A stretch of DNA of 64,000 nt from Strix aluco (Eukaryota > Chordata > Aves > Strigiformes > Strigidae). Every line of letters starts with the position of its first letter. Positions within the stretch are counted from its first letter, which is position 1. Location: contig NC_133939.1 in the NCBI RefSeq assembly GCF_031877795.1, forward strand, positions 8,723,698 through 8,787,697, given 5' to 3'. This document shows, piece after piece, positions 14,358 through 27,300 of the stretch. The translations under genes and the position numbers were made by a program. The notes under the pieces are model-generated. The model did no database searches, had not been told where the DNA came from, and worked only from the letters and a program-made list of their open reading frames with translations.

Positions 14358-17049
14358 AAACAGCTACCCAGGGCTCTGGATGGCAATGCAAATCCATGCC
14401 TACAGACCTTAAAAGACAATTCCAGAGAAAATAATACTCTGTCCTTAAACAGAAGAAACTGGAAAAGAATTTACTTGCAGGTAATATGCCTGAAAATAGA
14501 CAATCATATTACAAATGACCACACCAATAATTTTAGCAGAAAAGCCCACCCCACTCCATCTATGTGCATGGTGAAACAAAACCAACCTCATGTAATATAC
14601 TATTCCTTTAAAGACTAATTTGATGACATAATAAGGTTTGTGTCACCTCTCTTACTTCAGCACTCTCTGCCTTCTTTGTGAAAAATAATTTCTCTTCAAA
14701 CTAATCCATGAAGGTTTAGTAAAAAGAGCTTCCAGCCTGGTCCACTGTGTCCCTCAGAAAAACGTACCACAGGATTGCCAGATTATTTCTTATCAGGAAG
14801 AAGAGAACCAACCATTAATTTTAAAAAGGTCATGTCATCAACTGTGAACATGCACACAGCCTGACTGGGTTCACTCTCTTTCTTCTCACAGCGGCTGGAT
14901 GCAGAGTTACCAAACCTTACATTTTGTATTTCTTACTGTATTTTTTCCAAGAAAGAATTCTGTCTCCCTAACGACTTTTCACTACTAATTTGACATCTTT
15001 ATTATTCAGAAAGACTGGTAAACTAGAGCCCCTTATTTTAACAATTAAAAAGGCAAAGCAACAATGCAAGCTCCTAAGCTCCCCATTTGCCTTCTCTTTC
15101 CCTGAGATGTTAACCAAAATGGTTCACTCTCAGCAGCCATCTGATCCTTTTGCTCTCCTGAAACTACCAACAAAAAGGAAATTAATGCCAACTGTGGAGG
15201 TGATTTTGTATTGACACTTTTCCAATAGAATCCAGACTTAGACCACCAATGTGTTTCACAGGGGACATCCACCCGTCATCAGATGGTTGTAATTTTCCAA
15301 CAGCAACTGTCCTGGGATGCATTCAAAATAGTAACAAAAGCTAAGAAAGTTTCTTTATTTCATTATCAATTTTTACACCACTGATTCTTCAAGGTGGTGT
15401 TGTCTTTTTAAGTATACCAATATAAACCATCCTACTTAAAATTACTTCAGTACAAATATTAAACCATAAATAAAATATAATCAACCTATCCAATATAAAT
15501 TGATATTATTTTATAAATTATGTTAACCTGCTGTACTTCCATCTACGGTATAGTTAGTTAATATTTCCTTTCATCCCAGCAGCCAAAAGGCTAATCCTCA
15601 CAGCAGCTGTTACTACTCCAATACAGAATGAATGTGAATTTAACCTCTCCTGGATATAGCCCAATAAATTCTGTTGTTTTTCTAAGCACTTCTGTGAATT
15701 AAAATGGACGTTGGCTTGCCATCCAAATTCATGAACAGGTCTGAAGTGGCTTTTAGGCAAGTCGCCAAATAACTTCCCAATTCCCTTATAGGGTATAGCT
15801 CTCTCTCCAGAGATCTTCCAAGCAAGAACTGAAAAACAACATCTTCTCCATTTCCTCAAAATTATTTTTCATTTTCTTATCATTATTTAAATAAATTATG
15901 CACAAAATTACATAAAAATAATATTAAGGGTTCATTTGCACTCTTTAATTCTCAATGATTTCAACTTAATTGTACCAATACAAATATGAGAAGAATATGC
16001 CCTCCTGTAACCTTTCTCACAATGCAAAGGCCAGGATATTGAAAAGCTTGAATATAAAATTCAAGCCAGCACATGAGTTTGGATATTGAATAAGGCTGAG
16101 GAAAATAGGAATACTCCCCAGTACAATGAAGATCTATTATTAGAAACAAATACATTTTTCAGCTGATGCTTAACTTTATTCTAATGAAAGCCAATATATG
16201 CTATAAAGTCTTTCTTTTCTCCAAAACTTCAATCTCCATTTTCAAAAGCAATGTAATTTAGACTTTGATTTGGCAAAGCAATGGACAACCCACTAAACTT
16301 TAAAACAATTGGAAATCTACAGAATTTAAGCACATTACTTGTGTTTCCATATCTTCCCTCCTGGAGATGAAATAGTTCCTGTTTCAACGGAAGGCATCAG
16401 CCAGCTTGCATGAATGCATGGCTTTGAACCTTTTAAAATTGGAAACATTCAGGGCCCCTGTACAGAGACTTGTCTGCTGAAAATAGGTTTTCTTTCTGTT
16501 TCACACACCCCTAACCACAGCCTGTAAGACTGAAATTCACAATAGAAGATACAGACCTGCTAGAGAAAATAAACTTCAAGTAATAATAAACTTTCAACCC
16601 CTTGAAAGAGAATGTTTTAAGAAGTCAGTTATTATTTTAATGAAATAACATACCCATTACAACGGCACACCCCCTCTTCACAGCCATTAGATCTGATCTG
16701 CTGTATCTATTGCATATAAAATTTAATTTGGTTTTATGCTTGAATACAGTTATTTACTTCCCTCCTTTACAAAAATGTTCAAGTTCCCTGAACAGTAGAA
16801 GGCTAAACTCATCACCACCAACAGCAGTGACTGCTTTTACCAGACTGAGGAAGCCGCACTATACAGGCACAGGTACTCCTCAGGTGGTACTTTCAGGCAT
16901 GAATACTTGCTGTATTCTTTGGAATTCCTGCAGATTAGGGGCCAGACAAAAAACTTGCCACCTGACGAGACTGTCCCTTCAGTCACCATGCAAGTGACAA
17001 ACTAGCAGACAGAGCCACATGAGGTTTTTAATTTTGTATGAATTACCAC

Positions 17050-17850
17050 AGACCGCCCAAGAACCAGGGCAGTAGCTGCCTGCCCTGACCGGCATCGTAC
17101 CAGGCAGCTGCTGGGGAAGTGCACCCACCTACCGCCTCGCACCTTTCCTCATCTCTCAGTAGTTGCAGTTTACCGGGGGTTTAATCGCGGCAGCGTGCAT
17201 GGTGCCCTAAATTCCTCTGCTTCCCTACTACTTTGTCTTCCCACTAAGCAAGGAAACCCTCGGGAAAAGGCCCGGCAGACCGCGTTTGGTTCCCGCTGAG
17301 GCAGGTTTCCCGCCCGAGGCCGCCGCTCCGACAGGCCGCTGAGGCCAGGGGAGACTCCATGTCCCGGCGTGCCTCGAGGCGCCACTCGGCGCGCGCGACG
17401 CGGGCGGGGCGGGCGGGGGCGTGTGTAAGATGGCGGCGCTCGGGGCGTGGGGCTCCGCGGCGGTGCCCGAGCGGCTGGCGCGCGTGGCGCGCACGCTGTG
17501 GGGCTGGCGCGCGCGGCGGGGGCTCGGGCAGGACGCGGGGGCCGCGGACGGTACGTGAAGGGGGGATCCCCCCGCCCGGCCTCGCCTCATGGGCTGCAAG
17601 CGCCCCTTTACCCACCCGCGCCCTTCGTGCAGGGCGCCTGCGGTGCCCAGGGGGCCGAGGGGGAGGGAAGCGGGGCGGGGTGGGGGTGCCGGCGGGGGCG
17701 GCGTGGGGGGCTGCCTTCGCGTGAGGGGAGGGGGTGGCGGCACCGCGGCAGTCTCCTCGCCGCCCCAGCCCCGCGGGTTAACAGCGTGTGACACCCTCCC
17801 GCAGAAGGAAAAGCCGCCAAGCCGTCCTTTGCGGATGAAGCGGTTCAAAA
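17050..17850 (+). promoter_or_regulatory. MRPS22: CpG-island promoter of MRPS22
   Basis: The sequence changes abruptly from AT-rich to strongly GC- and CpG-rich around 17050 and back again around 17850, covering exon 1, intron 1 and the start of exon 2. Just upstream of the start codon, 17402-17420 is a run of GC boxes (GGGCGGGG and GGGCGGGGG, Sp-family type). There is no TATA box in a sensible position. This is the usual architecture of a broadly expressed gene for a mitochondrial protein. The transcription start is probably within a few tens of bases upstream of 17430, but it cannot be fixed from sequence. Confidence 0.8.
17427..17437 (+). promoter_or_regulatory. YY1-type element overlapping the MRPS22 start codon
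   Basis: The 11 bases AAGATGGCGGC match the extended YY1 consensus exactly, and the ATG inside it is the MRPS22 initiation codon. In many mammalian housekeeping genes this motif lies just downstream of the transcription start and includes the ATG, so the element supports a start site close upstream and a very short 5' leader. It also gives a good Kozak context, with A at -3 and G at +4. Confidence 0.65.
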
Positions 17851-20800
17851 TCTGCTCTACAAAATGACAGGACTTAACCTGCAGAAGGTTTTTAGGCCGG
17901 TGAAAAGGGAGCTTAAACCGCCCAAGTACAAGTTGATGACAGAAGCTCAGCTGAAAGAGGTAGGCTGCTCTGCTCCGTTTTGAGATTTTAACTTATTTTG
18001 GTTTTAGCACAAAGTCTGTAACAGTCCATATTTCTGCTTTCTTTAATACTGCTGCTGAAAATACTTCGGTTTCGTTCCTCTGTTTCAGGTTATTTACTAA
18101 ACTAGTGTGAATCAGTGTTTCTTCACTTTATATAGTTTTACTTACCCAATTTTCCTTGATTTTTATGGAATATGGAAGGAAGTGGTATGCTTTTTTACTT
18201 GAGTGACAGGCTCTCTTTCCTTATGCTTCCCAATTGTGTTAAATATATTTCTCTGAAATTTTAGCCCCAGGAATCCTTTGAATACTTTTTTTTTTCCCCT
18301 GTTGTCTGACCATGGTCCAGGATGATAAAGGGGCCTGACTTAAGCCAGTTCTTCTTTAATCACAGTCATAGCTATCTATAAGCAGTTGATTGTAGTTTAT
18401 GCTTTGGGGGAAATTTACCATGGAAAAATACCTGAACTAAACTTGGCATTTTTTAGTAGTATATGTAGGTTTTAGTTTTGGAACTCCTCCAGCAGTTTGC
18501 CCAAGTTACAGTACCAGTGTATCGTTCACATGCGATTCATCTACCTAGAGATTGAATTAGTGTCTCACTTCTGAACTGCCTAAGAAAAAGATTTTTTTCT
18601 AAATTAAACCATCTGTCCCAAAATTGTATGTTAGCTTTTCAATAGGATGATTTTTTTTAATTGTCAAATTAAACTACTTTTTTTTTTTTTCCCCAAGGCC
18701 ACAAAAAAAGCTATTGAGGAAGCTAAAGAAAAACTAATCATGCCCCCTGTTTTGAATGAACGAGAGCCAATTGATGATGTCTTAGCAGAAGACAAATTCC
18801 TTGAAGGAACTGAAACTACAAAATACGTGTTTACAGATTTAACTTACTCCATTCCACATCGTGTAAGTAACAGTGTATTAATTTATTTTAAGAGCTTTCC
18901 ATTCTTAATTTCAAAATAAGCTTTAGGTTTTAATAAAATGTAGTTATAGCAGTTTGCAAAAAGGCTGAGGAGTTGTAAATTCAGTTTGGTACAAGGCAAT
19001 ACAAAGACATGTATTTCTAAATGTTTGCGATAATGATAAAATACATTCCAGTGCTCAAAAGCAGGCGTGCTGTGAGGGGGAAGCTGTGGGATAGTTAGTT
19101 AATTATTTTAAAAGCAGATGCTTGTGTATACTAGGAGTGCTGAGTTCTTCCATGCTTCCTAGAGAAGTTTTCTGTGGAATCAGATTATTTAGTAATGTGC
19201 ATAGACCAAAAGATGGAGCTACTTCACAGTTGCAAAGGTCTGGTGGAAAGCTGAGTAAATGATAAATGAATTCACAGGAAAGCTGTGAAGAAACAGTTGT
19301 CAAATAGAATTGTGGAGTATAGGGATAAAGATTTATTTGTATAGTGAAACATCTAGATTGTCTTAAGTACTAGTAGTAAAAGGCCGGAAAAATTCTCCAC
19401 AAATAGTTATGATTCTAAGAAATCTCCATGGTTCAAACATGCATATAGTGACGATCCTGCAAAATTAATTGCTGAGTCTTCCATCTGTTAATCCACCTGA
19501 GAGCTCTCTCCAGGAACCTGCTGTTTATTCTCCTGCCTCAATGTATTCAAAACTTCCTAGTCCCAACAAACTTTCCGGTCTGCTGCCCTAAATGTGCTTG
19601 TGAATGGATCTAAGTATATTGTTTTATTAGTTGTATTTCTTGTTTTGCACTTGCCCTTACTTGATTCTAGCACCTACCTCTGAAACAAAGTTTAAAAAGT
19701 ACAAGACACTTGTATTCTTAATTTAGTATGTGTTATTAAATGCATAAAATCAGGCCAGCAGCAAAGCTAATGCCTTTCTTAGGGTATTAATGTTACCTGT
19801 CTAAACTTCAGAGCTGTAGCTTTTAGCATAGGCCCATGCACAGTTATGCCATACAGTAAAATTAAGGTGCAAATGTAGCACTTAATTAGCAGGTATAAAG
19901 GGAGAAAACGATGAATCTAGCACATAGCAACAATCAACTAGAAACTGGTATTATGAGTGTGAGTTTAGGTATAGAAGGACTTTGCCAAATGAGAATCTTT
20001 CTTGCAGTGGTTCTGTCTACAAAGAGAGAAGACTTTGGGAGATAATGCTCTTTTTTTACCTCCTTTTCAGGAACGTTTCATTGTAGTTAGAGAACCAAAT
20101 GGTGTATTACGCAAAGCAACCTGGGAAGAACGAGACAGGATGATACAGATATTCTTCCCAAAAGAAGGGCGCAGAGTTATTCCCCCAGTGGTATTCAAGG
20201 ATGAACACCTTGTGGTAAGAGCCTCCTGGTTTTGAAAACTGATAATTTTTACTTAATTGTGCTCTGATAGCAAAACTGTGCTATTTGGACAGAGCAGCTC
20301 TGAATAAGCCAGTCCATTTGTATGTTTTAAGCTGCCTGAGTTCTGTTTTGAACAATTGCTTATCATTGTAACTTAGTTAAAATACTTACAATAAAGTTCC
20401 AGGTTAGGGCCAGGTAAATCCTGAGTAGGTGTAAATTTTCTGTCGTACTAGAAATCCACATTTAATTGTTATGCATTGATGAAACTGTATGTTTGATCTG
20501 AAAATGTCAACAGGCATTTCAGAAAAAAAATCAAGAAACATTGTACTAATGTCATCAAGGCAGTTACTGTACTTTTATCTATTTTGACTTGTGGTTAAAG
20601 GGTTACTCACTGTGAGTGTTGCCCAGAACAGAAATGTTGTGGCCGCTCTTTTGATGTTGGAGAGTTGGAATGGTGCAATACAGAATCTATTCCTGAATTT
20701 GAATTTTTGTTTTAGACTGTGTTTCAGCAAGACCGTCATGAGGATATCCTTAACATGTGCATTGCTCAGTTTGAGCCAGATTCACCTGACTATATCAGAG

Positions 20801-23572
20801 TGAGTTCACTTTTCATTTTTCTAGTTAAAAAAAAAAAAAAAGGGTTAGTGAAGAACTTTAGGGTTTGTTTTGTAAACATAAGTATTATCTGGGCATCAAA
20901 GTTGTTGTTCATTTGTGTTCTTTTTTTCCCCATATAGATTACCTGTTGTCCTTGTGATGAGTCTTGGGTTTTTTTCTTGCAGAAAACAGGATTCTGTTTA
21001 AGTAACTTTCAACAGTATAGAAAGAACCACGGATGCATAAAAATAGTCTTTATAGGTATTTTTTGGTATCCAACCAGAATTGATGATAAAGACAGTAAGT
21101 GAGCACAACCAGAGTTGTGCTACTAAAGCTAACTGCTATGGTAGGATTTGAAAGGACCGGGTAGATAACTGATGAAATGCACTTCAGAGCACTGTACACA
21201 CAGTATTTTTGAAAAAGACCAGGTACAAAAATATACTTCTAGCTGAAATGTTTAGGTTTGGTAACTACAGTTACTGGTGAATAGGCTAGTCTACACTTTA
21301 ACACGTTTACTTCTCTTTAAGCTGTAATAATTTCTCAAATCAGCGAGAAGACAACTTCTATTAGGCAATTTTCAAAGTACCTTTTCTTCAAAGTAGAATT
21401 TCACTTCTTTGCTGTAGTATTTTTCTCATTAAAAAAATAGATTACAGCTTGACAGCAATGAAATGAAGGTTCAGAGGTTATACCCCTCCCTCCCCGAATT
21501 TTTAGTACATGGCTAGTATTTAGCTTTCTCTTGACACAAAGATGTCTGTGCCTAAGTACTAAGAATTGGATTATCTGAGTGTTAGCCTGAATTACAACAT
21601 GTATAGCTTTAAGGTAGTGTGGTTCAGCCTGTGGCTTACCCCTGCACTTTAGGGAGGCCTGAAAATAGATTAAAAACCTCTCAGCAAGAGGTGGAGGGGA
21701 GAAACTGTCATCAGGCTTCAGTCATGCTGATGAAACAAACATTTTCTGCGTATAGGTTCATCATCGGACATATGATGACATTGAGAAACATGCCAAGTAT
21801 GATCTGCTCCGTTCAACAAGACACTTTGGAGGAATGGTGTGGTATCTAGTAAACAGAAAGAAAACGGATGGCTTACTAATAGATATGATCCACAGAGACT
21901 TGTAAGTGGAGTTTGTCACTTATTATTTCTGCTTATCTAAACAAATAGGAAACAAGAGGTACCCTTGTTTGAAACTAGAAACAGTATTTCTCTAAGATGT
22001 ATAAAAGTTTTCATTGCCATGAAATCTTAAGCTAGCTGTTCGCTATATAGATGCTGAATGGAAGCACCAACTGCAGTCCGTGAAGTTGTGGAGTATTAAG
22101 CTAGGTTTCTGCAGAAATTAGCCTTTTTTAAGTGTTGGGGTTTTATTTTTGTTTCCCATGTAATTGTCAGTACCCTTCCAGCTCTGGGCCCTATTGATCT
22201 TAAAGCCTAATAATTTCGTACTACTGAACTCAATTTTCGCTTTTGACACACTGGGTTTTAGAGTAATTCCTAAGTAGCGTAGGAACGGATAGATACACTT
22301 TCATTTTAAATGGATGGATTTCTGCAAGATATGCTGCTAAATTTATTCAAAACTCCCTGAAGCAAACCATATTGGTCAAAATGTCACTAGGAGAAATTTG
22401 TGCAATTAGCACTCCACTTGCAGTGATGGTGGCATTGAAGTTAGAAACTGTCAACAGGTAGTCAGATACTACTTTTAAATCTGAGGCTATGAAGAAATAC
22501 AGGCAAGTTCATTTTGGAATACAGTTGTTAAAGGCAAAATTCAAGTATCTGGACAATTACCAGTTTGGATAATCTTTACCTGCTACCTGCCCACCTTTGG
22601 CTTATGCTTATGTTTATGTAAAACATCTGTTCCAGTTTTAAATTTAGCTGAGGGCTAGGTGTCACAAGATTTCTAATACTACTTCTGTAAAATATCCTAG
22701 TTACTACAGTCAGTGTTAGAAAGTTTCTTTGGCAAGGTTCTGCTAAATACTTGTAACTGGGTAATTAATTGTATTTTACAGACAGATTTCAGCTGTATTA
22801 CAGCTGAACAGTACATCAGGCTTAAACTGCAGTATGGATAAATTTACGTACCTTACCTGGTGCACCTTGGTGTTTGCGTGCTTCTGCTCTTCCTTCCCAC
22901 AAACAGGCTGCCATTGCAGTAGGTGATGGGATGCCTGTTTAGCTGTGTGTTCTAAGGACTGTATGCTCAGCGAAAGCAGAAATTTATGAATGCCTGTGGT
23001 GTGCAAAGTACACCACAAAGTATGCTTTCTCTAAATACTCTTAAGAGAAAGTAACTGCTACAAATAGGTCTTTATTTGTTTAGGCTGGATGACACTACGA
23101 GTTTAATTACACTGTATCATATGCTTCATCCGGAATGTCAGTCAGCAAAAGAAGCTAAAGAAAGGAAACTTCAGGGAGTCGATCTGATCAAGGTATGCTT
23201 TTCTACTTTAAGGCTACTTAACTACAGAAAAGAAAGCTTTTAAACAGCAGAAGCCTATTTAGTAGTCTAAATTTCTCCTTACCTTAAGAAGGAGATATTT
23301 AACTAGAACTGTTGTGCATGCCAGGTTGTTTGGGGTTTTTTTTTAAACTACATGTAGCTGCACCAGGATTTCAGTTGTAGCTGCCTGATTTACCACAGGA
23401 ATGATGAAGGTTCATTATGCAATTATGCATAATACATAATATATATTGAACATTAATCTCTCTCCTGCCCTGTTTGCAGGTATTTGTGAAAACTGAGTCC
23501 CAGAAAGAAGGCTATATACAGCTGGCCCTCCAGGCTTATGAAGAAGCAATGGCTACTTCTACAGCTTCATGA
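17430..23572 (+). CDS. MRPS22: Mitochondrial small ribosomal subunit protein mS22 (8 coding exons)
   Basis: This gene encodes a metazoan-specific protein of the mitochondrial 28S ribosomal subunit, which translates mtDNA-encoded respiratory-chain subunits in the matrix. Exons are 17430-17550, 17805-17959, 18698-18862, 20071-20214, 20716-20799, 21756-21901, 23084-23192 and 23480-23572. All junctions are GT-AG and the reading frame stays open across them, giving 338 residues (human is 360). The first ~35 residues are rich in Arg and Ala with one acidic residue, as expected of a matrix-targeting presequence. The rest is the MRP-S22 family domain, recognised by segments such as [33 protein letters not shown] and [18 protein letters not shown]. 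The start at 17430 has a strong Kozak context and sits in a CpG island. The stop is followed at once by a first AATAAA (23573) and by a second at 23638. The shorter length relative to human is at the poorly conserved N-terminus. Gene identity is certain from protein similarity and synteny. Confidence 0.95.
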
Positions 23573-23637
23573 AATAAACCTTAGTTCATCGTTAAGTCTT
23601 AAGTCTGTTTATAAACATGCTCTGTACAGGATTCCAC

Positions 23638-23643
23638 AATAAA
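23638..23643 (+). terminator. Poly(A) signal of MRPS22
   Basis: AATAAA 66 bases past the stop codon, followed by a T-rich tract (about 23671-23680) suitable as the downstream element. Another AATAAA lies directly after the stop (23573-23578). It is less likely to be the main signal because cleavage would leave almost no 3' UTR. Confidence 0.7.
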
Positions 23644-24156
23644 TACTTCAAACAACTGACTATTGGAGAATTTTTTTTTACTAAACAATGTAAGAATCCC
23701 TACAGCAGCTTGTTATTTTCAGAAGTTCTGTAAGTGAACTTACAGCAGTCATCACAATTTTTGTTTTGAGGTGACAATATACCTAGAGTTTAACTCCTTT
23801 ACTGTTGCACCTTAACTAAAGAATTGCCCTGAATTCATTTCAGTTATTGAAGTGTAGGGTCTGGACACTTTCATTTAGGAAAGTGCGTAACACCACATCC
23901 ATCGCTTAAGACATAGTACTGTTCTGTTTTAGCTAAAAGACCTAAGTGTTGTCTGGAAGAGTAACTGAGCTACTGATCATTAACAGAGACAAGCTAATAA
24001 AAGTAACCCTATACCTAAGTGTGCTTGCTAAGAAAAGTCAGGTTAAGGTGAGAGTGCTCCTGTTTCAAATATCTGCAATACACACTATTGAAGCTGGGTT
24101 GAGAGTAGTAGAATTATTAGTAAATGGAGAACTGAGGAATAGAATGTTTAAAAGGG
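23644..24156. other. Convergent intergenic spacer between MRPS22 and COPB2
   Basis: Only about 0.5 kb separates the two facing poly(A) signals. Short reading frames in this stretch (for example 23946-24164) look like nothing known. The spacer must serve transcription termination from both sides. No other feature is visible. Confidence 0.75.
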
Positions 24157-24162
24157 TTTATT
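24157..24162 (-). terminator. Poly(A) signal of COPB2
   Basis: Read on the minus strand this is AATAAA, about 210 bases past the COPB2 stop codon at 24374-24376. It gives a short 3' UTR. The transcript end would lie near 24140, facing the end of MRPS22. Confidence 0.65.
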
Positions 24163-24373
24163 GAACTGCTTGATAAATGAAAACATCTTTTAGTGTGCAT
24201 GGGAGCAGGCCTAGATCTTGAGTTTCAACATACTGAAGTTGCTGGGTCTACCCTTCTTTCTACATGTACATGGTCCACTTGAAGTATAAAAATCAAATTC
24301 ACTTGGGGGACATAGTCCACAGAACTTCACTCCTTTGTTTGGAGTAATTGATGTGGTCACCTAAAAGGTATGT

Positions 24374-27300
24374 TCACTCATCTAAGATCTCTTCATCCAG
24401 ATTGATATCTGTGGTATCAATGTCCTCCAGATCCAAGTTATCCAAGTCATCTTCCAAGTCCAGCAGTGTCTAGGAAAAGGAAAGACTAGATTCAGGGGAT
24501 ACTACTACAGTTAGATGTTAGCCAGCGTATAGGATGTAGGATTGGCACATTCTGCAAAACACCAAGCTGAGGCAGGCAGGTGGAACGTTAGAGTTAAAAT
24601 AAGCTGTATAAAGAAGCTGCCTTCTTGGTAAGAAAGCAGCTCTCAGAGTTGCAACTTTTCACCATGTTCTGACCAACTGCCTTTGGACTTCACCCTTTGT
24701 TCCTTGTAAATCGACAAGGCTGTAGGACCTGTGTGCAGTTTCTGCCTGCAACAGGAAGGGACCCAATACACTGTGCTGGTCGAAGCTGTCTGGGTCTAGT
24801 AATAGAAAGTGACATTTTCCAGTAGCTTGGTTTAATCACATTATTAGATGAAGTCTTTAATGTAAAATGAATTTAGTGCTTGTACTTCCCTTCATATATT
24901 TCAGTACCTTTTGATCTCTTGTTGGAAGTACATCAGAGCTATGCAAAACTGTCTTCATCACTTCTTGTTTAGGAGATGGAACTGGTTCTTCAGCCTTCTA
25001 ATGAAAAAGAGATTCTGTAAGTTCTTTTGAATTTAAATTCTGTCAACAAAAACAAGTAAACAACAGCAGACCTATAACCCCCCTCTCCCACTGGTTCTCT
25101 TTCGAAGTTTCCCTCAGTAATTCTTGAACCACACTTTCAGAGCCAGTAAGCATTCTACTCCTCACTCCACTGGAGACACTGTTTCACCACCCAGTGTATT
25201 TAAAGCAGTCGATGATGGAACTGATACAATGAAAACAACCTCCAGAAAGTATAAGTTAGTCTCAAATACTGAAGTGCTGTTAGAAAGTTAAGTGATTTTC
25301 AAGGACCTCAGCAGGAAAGAGATTAGGTTACTCGAGACTGTCACAGCCCTTTTAGCAAAGGTGGTAAATCAGTTCTGTTGCTGGCTGGGCTTTGCGCTCC
25401 ATACCCGATAACTGGTTTAACACTTACCCTCCTCACTTCACTGCTGCACAAGTTTCATATTAAGATAATTCAACAGTTAGTACCATTACTGAAGCAGTGG
25501 CGAACCATATTTAGATTAATTATATAATTATATCCTACAAAACTTCCCATATTCAGCCTCAGCTGTAAGAGACAACTGTTTAAGGACTTCTATGCAATCA
25601 TTAACTGAATGCAAAGATACGCTTCCAACATCAGTGGTCTTGTTTTCAGCTTCTAATGCATGCTATCTAAACCAAATTAGAACTAACTTCTGCAACGCTA
25701 TTTCTGTATCTTCTTTAACAAATGGGCACACAAGCTTGATTTTGCTTTAACGATACTTGCTTTGATACACGAGAAGCAAATAGTCACTAAAGTTACTTGA
25801 AAGTAAGCTAGCTTCTCTAAATTGTCAATGAAGTTTCATAGTGCAACTCCTACACCGAAAAAAAGACAGAATGGAGAGTTGTGACTTTGTTTTTCCCTCA
25901 GTTTCCACTGCAGTTTTTAGAAGTTTATAGCCTCAGAGAGCTGTGCCAACATCACTATCTTTAAGAAACTCTCACACTGATTTTCATGTTCAAATGTAAC
26001 GTATATTTGATATAAGCAAGAATTAGAAGTTGTCATCTTTTGTTTAAGCTCTGAAAAGCATTTTAAGTGTTCGTTTCAATCTGTATGCTTATACCTTATT
26101 TTTAAATCACGTGTTTTCTGCATAATACGTGGATAACTGAGGTGGTCAAGAAAAAAAATCAGTTTGAGTTACTTCAGATACCGATTAGAACAGGTTTTCA
26201 AGTAACTGGGTAGGATTCCTAGTCAGTCATAGAATACTCTTTGTCCATAACCATGTACACTAGCAAAGAATATAAAGCATTTTTAGTTGCTGTAAAGAGT
26301 TTCCAGGTTCCAACTACTGAGCTTTTAAAAACTAGCAGCAGTTGGAGCAGTGTTTGTATGTGCAATTGAAATTAGTTTTCTGTCTCTTTCTGAGAGTTCA
26401 TAATTTAGTAGTAACACTGACCTGAGGTGCCATTACTCCAGAAGGCTCAAAGCCTTTCGCTTCTTCAAGTAAGTTTCTTTCTTCATTTGGCTAAAAGAAA
26501 CACAAACACACCAAAACACACGTTCATGGAATGTTTAAGTGGTTGCACTGACTTGCTTTAAGCTGAATTCACACAGCACCAAATGTTTTTCTTCTAGAGA
26601 CGATAGAAGAGCTCCCACTTCTTACTTACAGTGACAAGGGGGTATTCCCTGGCTGGCCGCAAGTCATCAAGACTTTGTTTAACATACTCTTCAGCAACAA
26701 AAGCTTCTTTTAATCCAGGGAAAAGATTTTCATATTCTGTAGGGTCAGCCAGGGACTCGGCAGCTTTTTGATTGACTTTAGAGAGATTCTCCCGCCACAG
26801 TTTAACAACCCTGGGGATGCAAACCGTATTTGTTATATACAGCTAATGTTGACAACACTATTCACACTCTGCATATGCTTTGAGGTTACCTTGAAACTTG
26901 GCTTGGCAAATATGTCCGTGCAAGAAAAGCAGCTTCTGGGAGACGTCCAGTTTTAATCAGGAGTTCCAAACATGAATCAAGCCTAGAAGATTTTAAAATG
27001 TGATTTTAACCAGTAAGTTTAATAAAGACAAATTTTTGTATTAGATTAGCTGTTTATTACATTAAAGTGCTTTCATTTCAGATTTTATACATAGGAGTTG
27101 GCTTTTCTGGAAAGGGACATGCCACAATCTTCCTCCAGGAAGTTTTAAGTAGGCTGTAGTTAACCCTTTGAAGATCCTGAGCTTCTTTGCATTTCAGAAA
27201 GCAGAACAAGACAATGTGAATCTCATGTTTGGTACTTACTTTCCCTGCAGGAAGTAGCTCATAAAGGCAACATTGTTCTTGCCATCTTTCTCTGCTCCTT

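Larger units (their letters stand above)
1..17040. other. Intergenic region upstream of MRPS22, no gene recognised
   Basis: AT-rich single-copy-looking DNA. Open reading frames here are short (up to about 120 codons), lack recognisable domains and are not joined by plausible splice sites into a known protein. I therefore call no gene. The stretch holds a short TA run (4319-4333), a MIR-like fragment (about 8245-8350), a possible CTCF site (9141-9154), an old-repeat-like segment (about 13420-13500) and a CAT run (14332-14357). In mammals the neighbour on this side of MRPS22 is the FOXL2 region, so distal regulatory elements are possible, but none can be shown from sequence alone. Confidence 0.7.

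Noticed and set aside
17359-17724. Upstream ATG and overlapping frame before the MRPS22 start
   Set aside because: It is out of frame with MRPS22, and the YY1-type motif at 17427 suggests transcription starts downstream of this ATG. It would matter only if longer leaders exist.
17228-17848. Minus-strand 206-codon reading frame over MRPS22 exon 1
   Set aside because: This is a GC-rich shadow frame, low-complexity Pro/Ala/Arg, antisense to a well-supported gene.
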